DNA of 64,000 bases from Nostoc edaphicum CCNP1411 (GTDB taxonomy: Bacteria > Cyanobacteriota > Cyanobacteriia > Cyanobacteriales > Nostocaceae), in the NCBI RefSeq assembly GCF_014023275.1, contig NZ_CP054698.1, forward strand, positions 1-64,000. The letters are read 5' to 3'. Shown piece by piece: positions 62,735 through 64,000 of the stretch (position 1 is the stretch's first letter; every line of letters starts with the position of its first letter). A model generated the notes under the pieces. It saw nothing but the letters and a program-made list of their open reading frames with translations. It was not told the origin of the DNA and made no database searches. Both the position numbers and the translations under genes were made by a program.

Positions 62735-63421
62735 TCAAAGATTAGAAGCGATCGCATTTGAATCTTTCTCAATGAGTGAATTCAGAAATGTCCACAACTG
62801 CAAATCAGTAAAATCTGGTATTGCCATAAATGCGCCGATTTCCTGCAAAACTTGGGGATTATGGGTAGACGCTATGCCAATGGTGCGGATATCTGCGCTC
62901 ACCGCTGAACGAATACCAGAAGGAGAGTCTTCTAAAGCGATCGCTTCTTCTGCTGTAATTCCCAATTTATTCAAAGCAACTTGGTAGGGTGCAGGGTCGG
63001 GTTTACCTGCAATACAATCATCCGCTAAAACAACTGTGTGAAAAGCTTCTTTTATTCCCAAAACATCTAGCATGAATTCTGCATTTAATCTCGGAGCATT
63101 AGTAACTAATGCACGTTTTAGTTGATGTGTATCTGTCCAAGCTAGTAGTTCAGAAAATCCATTCAAAGGTTTGAGATTTGGGGCGAGTTTGCGGAAAAGT
63201 GCCTCTTTTTCATCGGCAAATTTTTGCCCCTCTGCTGCTGATAATTGTGGCAGAATATCCTTAACAATTTCTGGATTTAGCCCCCCACTAATTCGGGTTT
63301 TATAAAATGTTTCGTCAATTTCTATGCTGTAATTTAACAGCATTTCCTGCCAAGCTAGGTAGTGTATAGGATCAGTGTTGACAATAGTGCCATCTAGGTC
63401 AAAGAGAATTGCAGCCAGCAT
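62735..63421 (-). CDS. HAD phosphatase, beta-phosphoglucomutase-like subfamily
   Basis: 228 residues. Motif I is FDLDGTIVNTDP (D8 and D10), motif II LVTNAP, the lysine motif AGKPDPAPYQ, and motif IV ALEDSPSGIRSA. The four-helix cap lies between residues 18 and 85. It would dephosphorylate a sugar phosphate or isomerise glucose-1-phosphate; the substrate cannot be told. Unlike the two HAD genes at 1261-2686 it is intact. Confidence 0.9.
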   Translation of the reverse strand: MLAAILFDLDGTIVNTDPIHYLAWQEMLLNYSIEIDETFYKTRISGGLNPEIVKDILPQLSAAEGQKFADEKEALFRKLAPNLKPLNGFSELLAWTDTHQLKRALVTNAPRLNAEFMLDVLGIKEAFHTVVLADDCIAGKPDPAPYQVALNKLGITAEEAIALEDSPSGIRSAVSADIRTIGIASTHNPQVLQEIGAFMAIPDFTDLQLWTFLNSLIEKDSNAIASNL

Positions 63422-63589
63422 GATTTTTGGGTAAAATGTAAATAATTGTTAACTTAATTTAAATAGTTTACATTGTTTTTTTGTCCTTAGTGATTGTTCC
63501 TTGGTTAATACAGGGTAAAAAGTGACAAATAATCTGCTAAATCCTAAAACTGTAAGGGCAGATAAGTAGAGCCTCCGGGCAAACTGCCG

Positions 63590-63595
63590 TATAAT
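63590..63595 (+). promoter_or_regulatory. Possible -10 box of nagB
   Basis: TATAAT lies 22 bp before the ATG at 63618; no convincing -35 element was identified. Confidence 0.3.
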
Positions 63596-63617
63596 TGATA
63601 ACCTTCCATGTAAGCAA

Positions 63618-64000
63618 ATGCTAGCTGATCCAAACTTTTTTCGCGTTGATGATTTACTGGTGCAGATTTACAACTCTGAAGTCGAAATGGCCCAGGATGT
63701 TGCCGAAATCGCACAAAAGTATTTACAGCAGGTTCTCAACGAACAAGATACGGCTGCTGTATTGTTAGCAACAGGTAATTCCCAACTCAAATTTCTTGAT
63801 GCTTTAATTGCATTGGGTGGCGTAGATTGGTCACGGATTATACTGTTCCATCTAGATGAATATTTGGGAATTACTGCTGACCATTCAGCCAGTTTCCGGC
63901 GCTATATGCGAGAACGTGTAGAGAAACGGGTTATTCCTAAAGAATTTCACTATCTAGAAGGTGATACATTGCAACCAGTGGCAGAGTGCGATCGCTACAC
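63618..64000 (+). CDS. nagB: Glucosamine-6-phosphate deaminase/isomerase (partial)
   Basis: The frame opens at 63618 and runs off the right edge, with 127 residues visible. VLLATGNSQLKFLDALIAL is the phosphate-binding loop, and RIILFHLDEYLGITADHSA is the NagB active-site segment with the catalytic aspartate. It converts GlcN-6-P to fructose-6-P and ammonia, the step after nagA (24389-25549), although the genes are 39 kb apart. The next-closest family is 6-phosphogluconolactonase. Confidence 0.88.
   Translation, partial: MLADPNFFRVDDLLVQIYNSEVEMAQDVAEIAQKYLQQVLNEQDTAAVLLATGNSQLKFLDALIALGGVDWSRIILFHLDEYLGITADHSASFRRYMRERVEKRVIPKEFHYLEGDTLQPVAECDRY

Noticed and set aside
1..64000. tRNA, rRNA or CRISPR-Cas genes
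   Set aside because: None was recognised by eye; a covariance-model scan would be needed to exclude a tRNA in the larger gaps.

Overview
The window is chromosomal DNA of a filamentous, heterocyst-forming-type cyanobacterium close to Nostoc/Anabaena. The evidence is the density of GCGATCGC (HIP1) octamers, short tandem heptanucleotide repeats, many small palindromic elements, a phycobilin-type heme oxygenase, a tocopherol/plastoquinone-pathway methyltransferase and hormogonium polysaccharide (hps) genes. This is inference from gene content; no search was run.

Layout. (1) 1-2686: a partial GNAT acetyltransferase, a methyltransferase and two HAD phosphatase genes, each broken by one lesion. (2) 2689-23221: an accessory region for uptake and breakdown of organosulfur or related organic compounds. 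It holds three SsuA/TauA-like binding proteins with no permease or ATPase beside them, an AprA/FrdA-like flavoprotein, an LLM-class flavin monooxygenase, an amidohydrolase, an FMO-like flavoprotein, two alpha/beta hydrolases, an aldo/keto reductase, an ABC exporter, an MFS exporter and a VOC protein. Four of its intergenic regions carry the same 26-bp dyad (arms like TACGGTAAAT / ATTTACCGTA), which looks like one unnamed regulator's operator. (3) 23711-33298: housekeeping genes (purE, nagA, DUF3181, an ABA4-like protein, a CobW-family GTPase, a TPR protein, heme oxygenase, glmM). (4) 33675-41149: a polysaccharide cluster with a Wzy-like HpsL and glycosyltransferases including HpsN, HpsO and HpsP. 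(5) 41509-46041: a nitronate monooxygenase-like protein, hemF, a pentapeptide-repeat protein, a TauE/SafE remnant and a macrolide-phosphotransferase-like kinase. (6) 46174-59984: a cobalamin locus with two adenosylcobalamin-type riboswitches. The first precedes an MPBQ methyltransferase, a frameshifted CobW gene and two paralogues of an unrecognised 150-residue family. The second precedes a BtuB-like receptor, a 2Fe-2S ferredoxin-domain protein and a BtuF/BtuC/BtuD-type transporter. (7) 60025-63421: a divergent CobW-like NTPase and two metallophosphoesterase-fold proteins with altered metal ligands, behind a Fur/Zur-like box, then a HAD phosphatase. A partial nagB closes the window.

Genome dynamics are prominent. 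An IS630-type element sits inside the B12 receptor gene, and removing it with one TA restores the reading frame exactly. Short non-autonomous derivatives with the same ends occur twice more. A second MITE family (143-144 bp) carries 11-bp target duplications in both copies, and one copy supplies a new stop codon to its host gene. Palindromic repeats have also been absorbed into coding sequence. Several genes are inactivated by one base change or a one-base indel.
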